NCBI GenBank assembly: GCA_021835845.1
Contig: JAKBJU010000009.1
Span: 1 to 64,000, forward strand
Reading direction: 5' to 3'
Source of the DNA: Pseudomonadota bacterium
GTDB lineage: Bacteria; Pseudomonadota; Gammaproteobacteria; Burkholderiales; JABEVD01
Length of the DNA: 64,000 nucleotides
Made by a program: the position numbers and the translations under genes. The notes under the pieces were generated by a model. That model was not told where the DNA came from. It worked only from the letters and a program-made list of their open reading frames with translations, and ran no database searches. Below, one piece after another: positions 32,307 to 41,346 of this stretch (the stretch's first letter is position 1; each line of letters starts with the position of its first letter).

Positions 32307-34199
32307 CTATCCCCTCGCCCCCCCCGAGACCGTGATCATGGCGCCTTTTCCGGTGTTGCCGCTGCTTCCTGTCACTTTCGCCGACTGAATCTCCGGGCGC
32401 TCGATCTCCATGTTGGCGCGAGCCCCTGAAGCCATCTTGCGATTCTCTCCGCGCTGTGTCGGGTTGCGGCCCTGCGACCACATGCCTTCCGTGCCGGTAA
32501 TCCTGCCGCCTCTTGCCCAGTCGTCTCCGGTAATGCGCGTACTCTCCCTGCCTTCCCCGGTGACCTTTTTGGGAATCTGGACGGGCTCGACAGGCGCTTC
32601 GTCGCGATAGCGGAATTCAGGGGTGCCCGAAACCAGACCGCCAGCCCTGTCGCCAGGACCCGTGATGCGCTCGGCGCTGCCGTACCGCGTTCCCGTCACG
32701 CGCCCCTGGGCCTGGCGAGCCGGACTCACTATGCTGAACTCGGCTGATGCAGGCTCGAATTCCGGCAGCTTCGCAACAGGCTCCCTGGGAACGAAGCGGC
32801 TCGACTGCGCCGCCACTCGAGCCGATTGCGCCGCATGACGGCAGCCGCAATCGCCCTGGTTCGCATAGGGCGTACCGCTGATGGCAAGCTTGCCGCTTTC
32901 GCCCCCCGTCACCCTGCCCGTTCCCTCCAGCGCCGTTCCGGAAACGGCATAGCCTTTTCCGTGACCGGCCCCGGATGAAGCGGACGATTCCTGGCCGCTG
33001 TAATTGTCGTTTCCGGTGACGAGGCGGCAGCCAATGCCCTCGTCACCGGTCGGCTTTGGGCCGGGAGTTGCCATGACGCCAGTGATCCTCTGCCCGCTGC
33101 GGCTCCGCGACTCGGACACTTTCGAAGGCGCAGCAGCAGGACGGCTGTTGCAGAGCGATACGAACTGCTCGTTTGAGAGATATTCCGATCCGGAAACCTG
33201 GATGCATTCCCCAGCTTCGTCTCCCGTCACCTTCACGGAGCGCCCGACTTCCGTCCCTGTCACAGGCCTGCCCGCAACGGTATGGGTCAGCGCGACCTTT
33301 GCAGGACCGTTGATCGTCATTCTGGCAACGCCGGCATCGGAATACTGTGCGCCGGTAATGGCGCGGGAAGAGCCGGGTTCGGTGCCCGTCACGCGGGATG
33401 CACGCGCTTCGTCGGAACCGGTAACCGTCATCCCCTTGACTTGGGTCGAGCCCACAACCACCTTTTCGGGCCGCTCCGCGAATCCCCTGCGCTGGCAGAA
33501 TTCATCGAAGCGCTCGGCACCCAGATATTCCGTGCCAGTCACTGTCTTGCAGCTCCCGGATTCGTCCCCTGTCACCCTGACGGATCTGCCGATTTGGCTG
33601 CCGGTGACAAAACCGCCGCGGCTTGTCTCGCTCACGCCGCTCTTGGGCTCGGCAGGTTCTGGGCGCGTACCGCAGAACTGGTCGAACTGCTCGGACCCGA
33701 CATATTCGGTTCCGGTCACCGTTCTGCATGTTCCTGCCTCGTTTCCGGTCACCTGAAAAGTGCGCTCCACCTGGCTGCCGCTCACGAGACTGCCGGAAAG
33801 GGTCGTGCCGAATTCCACCTTTTTGGGACCGGGACGAATCCTCCCCGAGGGACGGCAGCCCGGCGCATCCCCCCTGCCCATGCATTGCCTCGCACGGTGC
33901 TGCCTGGCGGCTGTCCGCCCGTTCTGCATTTCCACCTGAGGCGCGCCCTCTTCGGGCTGCGGTTCCGGCCTGGCATATTCCACCTCCGCGGCCACCGTGG
34001 CGGCTGCAGGCGGAAACGACAAGTTCTTGCCGCCTTTTGCCAGCATTGCCCGCCTTGCCCGAGCCAGTTCGTTCCCGCTCAATCCTGCCAGCGCCGAATC
34101 CGACTTCGAAACGGCTCCTGCGCCGCCTTTTGAGATGGCGCGGCGCCTCGCCATGGCAGAATTGCGCGCCTCGCTGCTTGAAGTTTGTCCAGACATCAT
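32307..34199 (-). CDS. csoS2: CsoS2, disordered carboxysome scaffold (short form)
   Basis: 630 residues (ATG 34199, or the adjacent ATG 34196). N-terminal basic repeats that bind RuBisCO: MARRRAISKGGAGA, ARARRAMLAKGGKN and a weaker AARQHRARQCMGRGD. Middle repeats of V-T-G-x-E...T-V-T-G-T-E-Y...F-C: about four, three ending in Cys and one without. The C-terminal region from about 400 ends SGNTGKGAMITVSGGARG, the conserved shell-binding tail. At 630 residues it is smaller than the 869 of Halothiobacillus, from fewer N and M repeats. I saw no clear slippery heptamer, so frameshifted isoforms were not established. Confidence 0.9.
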   Translation of the reverse strand: MMSGQTSSSEARNSAMARRRAISKGGAGAVSKSDSALAGLSGNELARARRAMLAKGGKNLSFPPAAATVAAEVEYARPEPQPEEGAPQVEMQNGRTAARQHRARQCMGRGDAPGCRPSGRIRPGPKKVEFGTTLSGSLVSGSQVERTFQVTGNEAGTCRTVTGTEYVGSEQFDQFCGTRPEPAEPKSGVSETSRGGFVTGSQIGRSVRVTGDESGSCKTVTGTEYLGAERFDEFCQRRGFAERPEKVVVGSTQVKGMTVTGSDEARASRVTGTEPGSSRAITGAQYSDAGVARMTINGPAKVALTHTVAGRPVTGTEVGRSVKVTGDEAGECIQVSGSEYLSNEQFVSLCNSRPAAAPSKVSESRSRSGQRITGVMATPGPKPTGDEGIGCRLVTGNDNYSGQESSASSGAGHGKGYAVSGTALEGTGRVTGGESGKLAISGTPYANQGDCGCRHAAQSARVAAQSSRFVPREPVAKLPEFEPASAEFSIVSPARQAQGRVTGTRYGSAERITGPGDRAGGLVSGTPEFRYRDEAPVEPVQIPKKVTGEGRESTRITGDDWARGGRITGTEGMWSQGRNPTQRGENRKMASGARANMEIERPEIQSAKVTGSSGNTGKGAMITVSGGARG

Positions 34200-34242
34200 T
34201 CTGTCCTCATGCTCGTCTCTCGATTGACCGGAAATCCGGTCT

Positions 34243-34575
34243 TCAGGCTCCCCTGTAAACCACGAAGGCCGTACCCTGGCACTGCGAGTAGTTGTCGTAG
34301 CCGATCAGCCGGACATGGTGACCGGGGTGCTCGCGATGGCAGGCCTCGAGTTCGGAGAGAATGCGGTCCACGCTCTGTTCGCCGAACATCGGGAGCTTCC
34401 ACATGTACCAGTAGTAGCTGAAGGAGCGTTGCGGTTCGACGTGCTCGACCGCAGGATTCCAACCCTGATTGACGATATATTTGATCTGCTCCCTGATCTC
34501 CTCTGGGGACAGCGCCGGCAGATAGGAGAAAGTTTCGTATTTGATTGCCTGCTTGTAATCCTGTACGTCAGCCAT
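34243..34575 (-). CDS. cbbS: CbbS, RuBisCO small subunit (form IA)
   Basis: 110 residues: [39 protein letters not shown] and [20 protein letters not shown]. Typical carboxysomal form IA small subunit, with a short N-terminus lacking the six-residue insertion of the non-carboxysomal IAq type as far as I can judge by eye. Twenty-four bases after cbbL and 43 before csoS2. Confidence 0.95.
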   Translation of the reverse strand: MADVQDYKQAIKYETFSYLPALSPEEIREQIKYIVNQGWNPAVEHVEPQRSFSYYWYMWKLPMFGEQSVDRILSELEACHREHPGHHVRLIGYDNYSQCQGTAFVVYRGA

Positions 34576-34599
34576 GATTCAATTCCTTATAAAATGGTC

Positions 34600-36018
34600 T
34601 CAGCGGTTCTGCACATCGAGCTTGTCGACGGTGTCGAACTCGAATTTGATCTCTTTCCATGTTTCCATGGCGATCTTCAATTCCGGGCTGCTGGCTGCCG
34701 CCTTGGTGAGAATTTCCTTGCCTTCGCGCTCGAGGTTGCGACCGCGGTTCCTGGCTTCCACGCAGGCTTCCAACGCAACGCGGTTGGCGGCAGCACCCGC
34801 TGCATTGCCCCAGGGGTGGCCGAGGGTACCGCCGCCGAACTGGAGAACAGAGTCGTCGCCGAAGATGGTCACCAGCGCAGGCATGTGCCAGACGTGAATG
34901 CCGCCGGATGCCACTGCGAACGCCCCGGGCATGGAACCCCAGTCCTGGTCGAAGAAGATCCCGCGCGAGCGGTCTTCGGGGATGTACGATTCACGCAGCA
35001 GGTCGATCCAGCCCAGCGTTGCCGCACGGTCGCCTTCGAGCTTGCCGACGACGGTTCCAGTATGCAGGTGGTCGCCGCCGGAAAGACGCAGGATCTTGGT
35101 CAGCACGCGGAAGTGGATCCCGTGGTGCGGATTGCGATCGAGCACGGCGTGCATGGCGCGGTGGATGTGCAGCAGCAGGCCGTTCTTGCGGCACCAGCGC
35201 GCAAGACCCGTATTCGCCGTGAAGCCGCCCGTGATGTAGTCGTGCATGATGATGGGCATCTTGAGTTCCTTCGCGAACTCGGCGCGCTCGTACATCTCTT
35301 CCGGTGAAGGAGCGGTGACGTTCAGGTAATGGCCCTTGCGCTCTCCAGTCTGCGCCTCCGCATTGTGGATGGCGTCGGCAACGAACAGGAAGCGGTCCCT
35401 CCAGCGCATGAATGGCTGGCTGTTGACGTTCTCGTCATCCTTGGTAAAATCGAGACCGCCCCTCAGACATTCGTAGACAGCACGGCCGTAGTTCTTGGCG
35501 GAAAGGCCGAGCTTGGGCTTGATGGTGCAGCCCAGCATCGGGCGGCCATACTTGTTCATCTTGTCGCGCTCGACCTGGATGCCGTGGGGAGGACCATTGC
35601 AGGTCTTGACATAGTGCAGCGGGAAGCGCACGTCTTCCAGCCTCAGCGCGCGAACCGCCTTGAAGCCGAACACGTTGCCCACCAGGGAGGTGAACACGTT
35701 GACCACGGAGCCCTCCTCGAACAGGTCGATGGGATAGGCGATGAAGGCATAGAAGCAGGTGTCGTCCCCGGGAACGTCCTCGATCGCATAGGCGCGGCCC
35801 TTGTAGTAGTCGAGGTCGGTCAGCAGGTCGGTCCAGACGGTGGTCCAGGTTCCGGTGGAGGATTCAGCAGCAACAGCCGCAGCGGCTTCTTCGCGATCCA
35901 CTCCCGGCTGAGGGGTGATCTTGAAGCAAGCCAGTATGTCCGAGTCCAAGGGAACATAGTCCGGCGCCCAGTATGTTTGCCGGTATTCCTTGACACCCGC
36001 TTGGTAGGTTTTTGCCAT
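34600..36018 (-). CDS. cbbL: CbbL, RuBisCO large subunit (form IA)
   Basis: 472 residues. Starts [20 protein letters not shown] and holds active-site blocks [20 protein letters not shown], the carbamylated Lys in [17 protein letters not shown], the [20 protein letters not shown] phosphate loop and loop 6-type elements. Carboxylates ribulose bisphosphate. First gene of the carboxysome operon; the promoter lies in the 161-base gap to the divergent cbbR. Confidence 0.97.
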   Translation of the reverse strand: MAKTYQAGVKEYRQTYWAPDYVPLDSDILACFKITPQPGVDREEAAAAVAAESSTGTWTTVWTDLLTDLDYYKGRAYAIEDVPGDDTCFYAFIAYPIDLFEEGSVVNVFTSLVGNVFGFKAVRALRLEDVRFPLHYVKTCNGPPHGIQVERDKMNKYGRPMLGCTIKPKLGLSAKNYGRAVYECLRGGLDFTKDDENVNSQPFMRWRDRFLFVADAIHNAEAQTGERKGHYLNVTAPSPEEMYERAEFAKELKMPIIMHDYITGGFTANTGLARWCRKNGLLLHIHRAMHAVLDRNPHHGIHFRVLTKILRLSGGDHLHTGTVVGKLEGDRAATLGWIDLLRESYIPEDRSRGIFFDQDWGSMPGAFAVASGGIHVWHMPALVTIFGDDSVLQFGGGTLGHPWGNAAGAAANRVALEACVEARNRGRNLEREGKEILTKAAASSPELKIAMETWKEIKFEFDTVDKLDVQNR

Positions 36019-36165
36019 GTCTTACTCCTTGTATTAAGGTGAGCATCATCAAATCGGCGGGCTGGCTCGGCCTCGCCTTCTTGCAAATCGCTTATTCATT
36101 GCCTGCGGGATTGACTTTAACCCAACACATGTAATAAAAAGAACTTAATATTTCAAATTTACGGG

Positions 36166-36181
36166 ATTTACAAAAGTAAAT
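36166..36181. promoter_or_regulatory. Perfect palindrome at the cbbR start, cbbL/cbbR control region
   Basis: ATTTAC-AAAA-GTAAAT, a perfect 6-4-6 inverted repeat that overlaps the ATG of cbbR (36180). A TTTACGGGATTTAC direct repeat and AATATTTCAAATTTA lie beside it. The position suits an autoregulatory CbbR site, with the cbbL promoter about 40-140 bases away on the other strand. No standard Shine-Dalgarno precedes the cbbR ATG. Confidence 0.55.
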
Positions 36182-37109
36182 GATTCATCACTGGACACTG
36201 CAGCAGCTGCGGCTTTTCGAAGCCGTTGCCCGCCTTAAAAGCTATACCCGCGCAGCGGAAGAGCTGAATCTCAGCCAGCCTGCGGTTTACATCCAGGTGA
36301 AGCGCCTCGAGGAAAGCATGGGAATTCCGCTGATCGAGCAGGCCGGAAAAAAGCTGCTCATCACGAGGGCAGGCGATCTGGTTTACGAAGCCGTCGTGGA
36401 GGTCCTATCCAGGCTCTCGTCGCTTCACATGTCCCTGAACGACATGAAGGGAAAGGTGGCAGGGCCGCTCAAGCTCGCCGTAGTGACTTCGGCGAAATTT
36501 TTCATGCCGCACATCCTGGGGCGCTTTCTGCGCATCTATCCCGATGTTCACCCCCAACTGATTGTCACGAACCGCCTGCGCATTTCGGAGAGACTGGCCG
36601 ACAATCTCGACGATTTCGTGATACTGGGCCAGCAGATTCCCGAGTCGCTCGATCTGACGATGTACCCCTTCATGGACAACCCCCTCGTCCTGGCGGCGCA
36701 CCCCGACCACCCGCTAAGGAACAGGAAGAAGATCAAGATTTCCGAGCTTGCAGAGGAAAGACTCCTGGTCAGGGAACCCGGATCAGGAACAAGGGGGGCC
36801 ACCGAAGAGCTCTTTGCAGAGGCCGGGATTGCCCTCACCCCATACATGGAGCTTGGTTCGGGAGAAGCGATCAAGCAGGCCATCATGGCAGGAATCGGCA
36901 TATCCGTCGTGCCGCTCGCGAGCCTGAGCCTCGAATTGCGCTACGAGCAAATCGTTCTCCTCAATGTCGAGAACTTTCCGCTGCACAGGACCTGGCATGC
37001 GGCCCACCTGAAAGGCAAGCAGCTCGGATTGACTGCAAAGGTATTCCTGGATTTCCTGATCGAGGAAGGCAAGCTGAACCAATCCAAGTCTGACGAGTCC
37101 CAGTCTTGA
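36180..37109 (+). CDS. cbbR: CbbR, LysR regulator of the RuBisCO operon
   Basis: 309 residues. HTH region QQLRLFEAVARLKSYTRAAE and LSQPAVYIQVKRLEE, effector domain SAKFFMPHILGRFLRIYPDV and REPGSGTRGATEELF. Divergent from cbbL, the standard CbbR arrangement; related to the second CbbR at 20905 but clearly distinct. CbbR activates cbb genes in response to metabolites such as phosphoenolpyruvate or NADPH (family knowledge). Confidence 0.92.
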   Translation: MIHHWTLQQLRLFEAVARLKSYTRAAEELNLSQPAVYIQVKRLEESMGIPLIEQAGKKLLITRAGDLVYEAVVEVLSRLSSLHMSLNDMKGKVAGPLKLAVVTSAKFFMPHILGRFLRIYPDVHPQLIVTNRLRISERLADNLDDFVILGQQIPESLDLTMYPFMDNPLVLAAHPDHPLRNRKKIKISELAEERLLVREPGSGTRGATEELFAEAGIALTPYMELGSGEAIKQAIMAGIGISVVPLASLSLELRYEQIVLLNVENFPLHRTWHAAHLKGKQLGLTAKVFLDFLIEEGKLNQSKSDESQS

Positions 37110-37126
37110 ATGCCCCTCTTTCCAAG

Positions 37127-37495
37127 CTAGAGGTTGCCGCTCGATGGTGCCTGTCGGGAAACTGGTTCGGTCCAGATGCTGCGCGAGATCCGCACTCCCA
37201 CCCGCACGCGATTCCCCAGTGCACCGGGCTTTTCGATGCCGATCACAACGCGGCAGCAGGGCCATTCCTGCAGCACGCGCTGCGCAAGATGCTCGGCCAG
37301 CGCTTCCAGCAAACGGTAGCGGCAGGATTGGAGCCATGCTGCCATCCTGGCTTCAAGCTCGGATCGGGAAAGCTCGAACGAATCCGGCGCAGTCAACTGC
37401 ACATCGAAAACGAGAGGCCGCAAGGACTTCCTCTCCCATTCGAACACGCCGATCAGGGTTGGCAATTCGATGTCCGTGTAGCATCGAATTATCAT
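37127..37495 (-). CDS. FolB/FolX-like dihydroneopterin aldolase, divergent
   Basis: 122 residues. [20 protein letters not shown] and [20 protein letters not shown] match the FolB fold, including the Glu after VF and the Lys of KPGA. The central helix, where FolB has a conserved Tyr, reads [12 protein letters not shown], so the active site is altered and activity uncertain. It overlaps the metE stop by four bases (ATGA), so it is expressed with methionine synthase, which uses a folate methyl donor. Convergent with cbbR. Confidence 0.68.
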   Translation of the reverse strand: MIIRCYTDIELPTLIGVFEWERKSLRPLVFDVQLTAPDSFELSRSELEARMAAWLQSCRYRLLEALAEHLAQRVLQEWPCCRVVIGIEKPGALGNRVRVGVRISRSIWTEPVSRQAPSSGNL

Positions 37496-39801
37496 GCAGC
37501 GCCCGGCGCATGCGCCGAATCACGCAGGATCTTGGCGGCAGCGACCATGCTGCTCAATGCCGGTATGACCTCGGCCCATTGGCGAGTCTTCAGTCCGCAG
37601 TCCGGATTCACCCAAAGGCGTTCCGCAGGGATGCGCTCGGCAGCTTTCTTCATCAGTTCGACCATGTGCTCCCGAGTGGGAATGTTCGGCGAGTGGATGT
37701 CATAGACGCCGGGGCCGATCTCGTTCGGGTACCTGAAATGGTCGAAGACATCCAGCAGTTCCATGTCGGAGCGCGAAGTCTCTATGGTGATGACATCGGC
37801 ATCCATGTCGGCGATGGCCGCGATGATGTCGTTGAATTCCGAGTAGCACATATGGGTGTGGATCTGAGTTTCATCCTGCACGCCGTTTGCGGCGATGCGA
37901 AATGACCCCACCGCCCAGTCCAGATAGGTTTTCCACTGCGACTTGCGCAGCGGCAATCCTTCACGCAGAGCGGCTTCGTCGATCTGGATCACGCGCACCC
38001 CGGCCTTCTCCAGATCCAGCACTTCCTCGCGAATCGCCAGCGCCAGCTGACAACAGGACACCGAGCGGGGCTGGTCGTCGCGCACGAAAGACCAGTTGAG
38101 GATGGTCACAGGTCCGGTCAGCATGCCCTTCATCGGCTTTTCGGTCAGCGATTGCGCATACCTGATCCATTCCACGGTCATCGCTTCCGGGCGTCTGATG
38201 TCACCGAACAGGATGGGGGGCTTCACACAGCGGGAGCCGTAGGACTGCACCCAGCCGAACTGGCTGAAGGCGTAGCCTTCCAGCTGCTCGCCGAAATATT
38301 CCACCATGTCGTTGCGCTCGGCTTCGCCATGCACCAGCACGTCAAGCCCCAGCGCCTCCTGCTCGCGCACGCTGCGCTCGATTTCGGCTTTCATCGCAGA
38401 CTTGTAGGACGCCTCGTCGATCTCCCCAGCCTTGAATCGGCTGCGCGTCTGCCTGATTTCCGCAGTCTGCGGGAAGGAGCCGATGGTCGTGGTCGGATAA
38501 AGCGGCAACCTGAGAAGGGCTGCCTGCTTCCTGGCGCGAACCGGATAAGCATGCCTGCGCTGGCCCAGTGCCGGGGTGACGGCGGCAAGCGCCTTCTTCA
38601 CCGCAGGATTGCTCACGCGCGGCGAAGCGCGGCGACTTGCGATCGCTGCCTGGTTCGCCGCCAATGCCGAAGCGACTGCCGCACGCCCATCATTCAGGGC
38701 GGTTGCGAGAACCCTCAGCTCTTCAAGCTTCTGAATGGAAAATGCCAGCCAGGACCTGATCTCGCCATCCAGCCCACGTTCGCTCCCCAGGTCCACAGGA
38801 ACATGAATCAGCGAGCAGGAAGGAGCAATCCACAGACGGCTACCCAGCCGCGCGGCGAAAGGCTCCAGCCAGTCGAGCGTGGCATTGAGATCGGTCTTCC
38901 AGATATTGCGGCCGTTGATGACTCCCAGCGATACCGCCTTGTGCGAAGGCAGAAGATCCAGCAGCGGCAGGATTTCGTCGCGCGCATTGATGGCATCGAG
39001 ATGGATGCCGGCAACCGGGAGATTGCAGGCGAGATGCAGGTTCTCCTGCAAGGTTCCGAAATAGGTCGCGAGCAGTATCCTGATTCGGCAGCTCTTGAGG
39101 TGATGGTATGCCAGGTTGAAGGCATGCCGCCAGACGGGGTCAAGCTCGGTGACCAATGCCGGCTCGTCGATCTGCACCCATTCGACGCCATGGGCAGCCA
39201 TTGCCTCCAGCAGCTCCGAATAGACGGGGAGCAGTCGCTCCAGCAAGGCCAGCCTGTCGGAACCGTCTTTGGATTTTCCCAGCCAGAGATAGGTGACCGG
39301 GCCGATGATGACGGGTTTGGCCTTGACTCCCTGCTCCCCGGCTTCTGCGATTTGCTCGAGAAGGCGCGAAGGATCCAGCTTGAATTCGGTATCGGCCGAG
39401 AATTCCGGAACGATGTAGTGGTAGTTGGTATCGAACCATTTGGTCATTTCGCCTGCGGAGATGCCGTCGCAACAGGCCGCGTGATCTTCTGCGCCTTGCA
39501 CGGAGCGGCCGCGCGCCACGCGAAAATAGCTGTCGAGCATGTCACCTTGAAAGCCTCGGGCGCGCCGGGGCAGATTGCCCAGCGTGAAGCTCATGTCCAG
39601 CACATGATCGTAGAAGGAAAAATCGCCTGCGGGTATCCAGTCCAGTCCGGATTGCGCCTGCCAGTGCCGCTTGCGCAGCTGCGCGCCGAGCCCTTCAAGC
39701 TCGGCGCGTGATGACTGACCTTTCCAGTAGGATTCCAGGGCGAATTTCAGTTCGCGCATCGCGCCTATGCGCGGAAAACCGAGATTGTGCGTCTTAACCA
39801 T
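37492..39801 (-). CDS. metE: MetE, cobalamin-independent methionine synthase
   Basis: 769 residues, full length. N-terminal barrel starts [21 protein letters not shown]-terminal barrel holds [47 protein letters not shown] and the zinc ligands His in HTHMCYSEF, Cys in MCYSEF and Cys in [11 protein letters not shown]. Transfers methyl from 5-methyltetrahydropteroyltriglutamate to homocysteine. Divergent from metR, which probably activates it. Confidence 0.97.
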   Translation of the reverse strand: MVKTHNLGFPRIGAMRELKFALESYWKGQSSRAELEGLGAQLRKRHWQAQSGLDWIPAGDFSFYDHVLDMSFTLGNLPRRARGFQGDMLDSYFRVARGRSVQGAEDHAACCDGISAGEMTKWFDTNYHYIVPEFSADTEFKLDPSRLLEQIAEAGEQGVKAKPVIIGPVTYLWLGKSKDGSDRLALLERLLPVYSELLEAMAAHGVEWVQIDEPALVTELDPVWRHAFNLAYHHLKSCRIRILLATYFGTLQENLHLACNLPVAGIHLDAINARDEILPLLDLLPSHKAVSLGVINGRNIWKTDLNATLDWLEPFAARLGSRLWIAPSCSLIHVPVDLGSERGLDGEIRSWLAFSIQKLEELRVLATALNDGRAAVASALAANQAAIASRRASPRVSNPAVKKALAAVTPALGQRRHAYPVRARKQAALLRLPLYPTTTIGSFPQTAEIRQTRSRFKAGEIDEASYKSAMKAEIERSVREQEALGLDVLVHGEAERNDMVEYFGEQLEGYAFSQFGWVQSYGSRCVKPPILFGDIRRPEAMTVEWIRYAQSLTEKPMKGMLTGPVTILNWSFVRDDQPRSVSCCQLALAIREEVLDLEKAGVRVIQIDEAALREGLPLRKSQWKTYLDWAVGSFRIAANGVQDETQIHTHMCYSEFNDIIAAIADMDADVITIETSRSDMELLDVFDHFRYPNEIGPGVYDIHSPNIPTREHMVELMKKAAERIPAERLWVNPDCGLKTRQWAEVIPALSSMVAAAKILRDSAHAPGAA

Positions 39802-39859
39802 GTCGTTCCTTCATTCATTTCCTGATGTGTGGTGCAGGCATGGTAGGCTTTTTATTGAA

Positions 39860-39903
39860 TGAAATAAAATGGTATTATTTCAACATTCGATGAATATTTT
39901 TCA
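39860..39903. promoter_or_regulatory. MetR-type operators between metE and metR
   Basis: TGAATATTTTTCA at 39891-39903 fits the MetR consensus TGAA-N5-TTCA exactly. A second site, TGAAATAA-N7-TTATTTCA (39860-39882), is a perfect 8-bp inverted repeat. Both lie in the 111-base divergent region, so homocysteine-responsive control of metE is likely. Confidence 0.75.
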
Positions 39904-39912
39904 CTTATTGCG

Positions 39913-40812
39913 ATGCTTGAGAAAATTCATCTGTCCATCATCAGGGAAGTCGAGCGCCAGGGTTCGCTGACGGCGGCAGCCGATGTGCTGTGCCTGACCC
40001 AGTCAGCCCTGAGCCATTCGATGAAAAAGCTCGAGCGGAAGGTGGGCGCGGATATCTGGTTGCGCGAAGGTCGCAGTCTCAGATTGACCCAGGCGGGGAA
40101 ATACTTGCTCTCGCTCGCCGAGCGGCTGCTGCCCCAGCTGGAGCGGGCTGAAGAGCGCCTGAAGCAGTATGCGGAAGGCGCGCGCGGCACGCTGTGCATC
40201 GGCATGGAATGCCATCCCTGCTACCAGTGGCTACTCAAGGTGGTGTCGCCTTATCTTGCCGACTGGCCGGACGTGGATGTGGACGTCAAGCAGAAATTCC
40301 AGTTCGGCGGCATCGGCGCTTTGTTCGCCTACGAAATCGACCTGCTCGTGACGCCTGATCCCTTGTACAAGTCCGGGTTGCGTTTCGAGCCCGTGTTCGA
40401 CTACGAGCAGGTGCTGGTCGTGAGCCGGCAGCACATCCTGGCAGGCGCCTCCCATGTCGATCCGGAACAGCTTGGCGGCGAAGTGCTGATCACCTACCCG
40501 GTCGAGATCGAACGCCTCGACATCTACAATCAATTCCTGATGCCTGCCGGCATCAGCCCCAAGCGCCACAGGGTCATCGAAACGACCGAGATCATGCTGC
40601 AAATGGTCGCCAGCGGGCGAGGGGTCGCGGCCTTGCCGCGCTGGCTGGTGGAAGAATACGCCGGCAAAATGGAAGTCGTTCCGCTGCGCCTCGGAAAAAG
40701 CGGGATCGCCAAGCAGATTTTCCTCGGCATCCGGGAGAGCGACGCCGACATCGACTATCTGAAAGCCTTTGTCGATCTGGCGCGGCGACCGGCGATCGCC
40801 CGATCCGCTTAG
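39913..40812 (+). CDS. metR: MetR, LysR activator of metE
   Basis: 299 residues. HTH VLCLTQSALSHSMKKLERKV and a LysR effector domain with GMECHPCYQWLLKVVSPYLA, the MetR signature, and VASGRGVAALPRWLVEEYAG near the end. Divergent from metE. ATG 39913 follows a short AT-rich leader with no strong Shine-Dalgarno. Confidence 0.92.
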   Translation: MLEKIHLSIIREVERQGSLTAAADVLCLTQSALSHSMKKLERKVGADIWLREGRSLRLTQAGKYLLSLAERLLPQLERAEERLKQYAEGARGTLCIGMECHPCYQWLLKVVSPYLADWPDVDVDVKQKFQFGGIGALFAYEIDLLVTPDPLYKSGLRFEPVFDYEQVLVVSRQHILAGASHVDPEQLGGEVLITYPVEIERLDIYNQFLMPAGISPKRHRVIETTEIMLQMVASGRGVAALPRWLVEEYAGKMEVVPLRLGKSGIAKQIFLGIRESDADIDYLKAFVDLARRPAIARSA

Positions 40813-40814
40813 AA

Positions 40815-41228
40815 TCAGGCAGCGGTTTTCTTGCCGCAGATCAGCCTGTCCACGCTCCAGGCGCCGCCTCCGGCAGCCGCCATGTACAGGAACACGAAGC
40901 AATAGAACACTGCCGCTTCGCCGTGGTTGAGCACGGGCCAGAAGCCTTGCGGCGCATGCATCATGAAATAGGCGAACGCCATTTCTCCCGACAGGACGAA
41001 GGCAACCAGCCGCGTGAACAGGCCGATCAGGATCAGGAACCCGCCCAACACCTCGAGCACGCCGGCGAACCAGATCAGCGAGAATGCCGGGACATGGAAC
41101 ATGAACGGCGCAGGAAAGCTGAACAGCTTCTCGCCGCCATGCTGCATGAACAGGAAAGCCACCATGATGCGCAGAACACTCAATAGCTGCGGCGCCCATT
41201 GGGTGCACCGGTTGCAAAGATCAGACAT
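40815..41228 (-). CDS. DoxX-family membrane protein
   Basis: 137 residues, four hydrophobic helices. LLSVLRIMVAFLFMQHGGEK, VLEVLGGFLILIGLFTRLVA, MAFAYFMMHAPQGFWPVLNH and GEAAVFYCFVFLYMAAAGGG match the DoxX/DoxD-like pattern. Function varies in the family (redox and quinone-related proteins are known). Convergent with metR with two bases between the stops; divergent from selO. Confidence 0.85.
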   Translation of the reverse strand: MSDLCNRCTQWAPQLLSVLRIMVAFLFMQHGGEKLFSFPAPFMFHVPAFSLIWFAGVLEVLGGFLILIGLFTRLVAFVLSGEMAFAYFMMHAPQGFWPVLNHGEAAVFYCFVFLYMAAAGGGAWSVDRLICGKKTAA

Positions 41229-41346
41229 ATTGTCTCCTTCGTTAGGTTATGGTGCGCGAACAGCCATGTGGTCTATTATATGCGATTGTCCGCTTTTGTC
41301 GACTGAATTACTCTGGTAATATTCCCAGACAATCTTTGATCCTCCC

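Noticed and set aside
38152-39711. Plus-strand 519-residue frame over metE
   Set aside because: Antisense of metE, which has all zinc ligands and motifs in its own frame.
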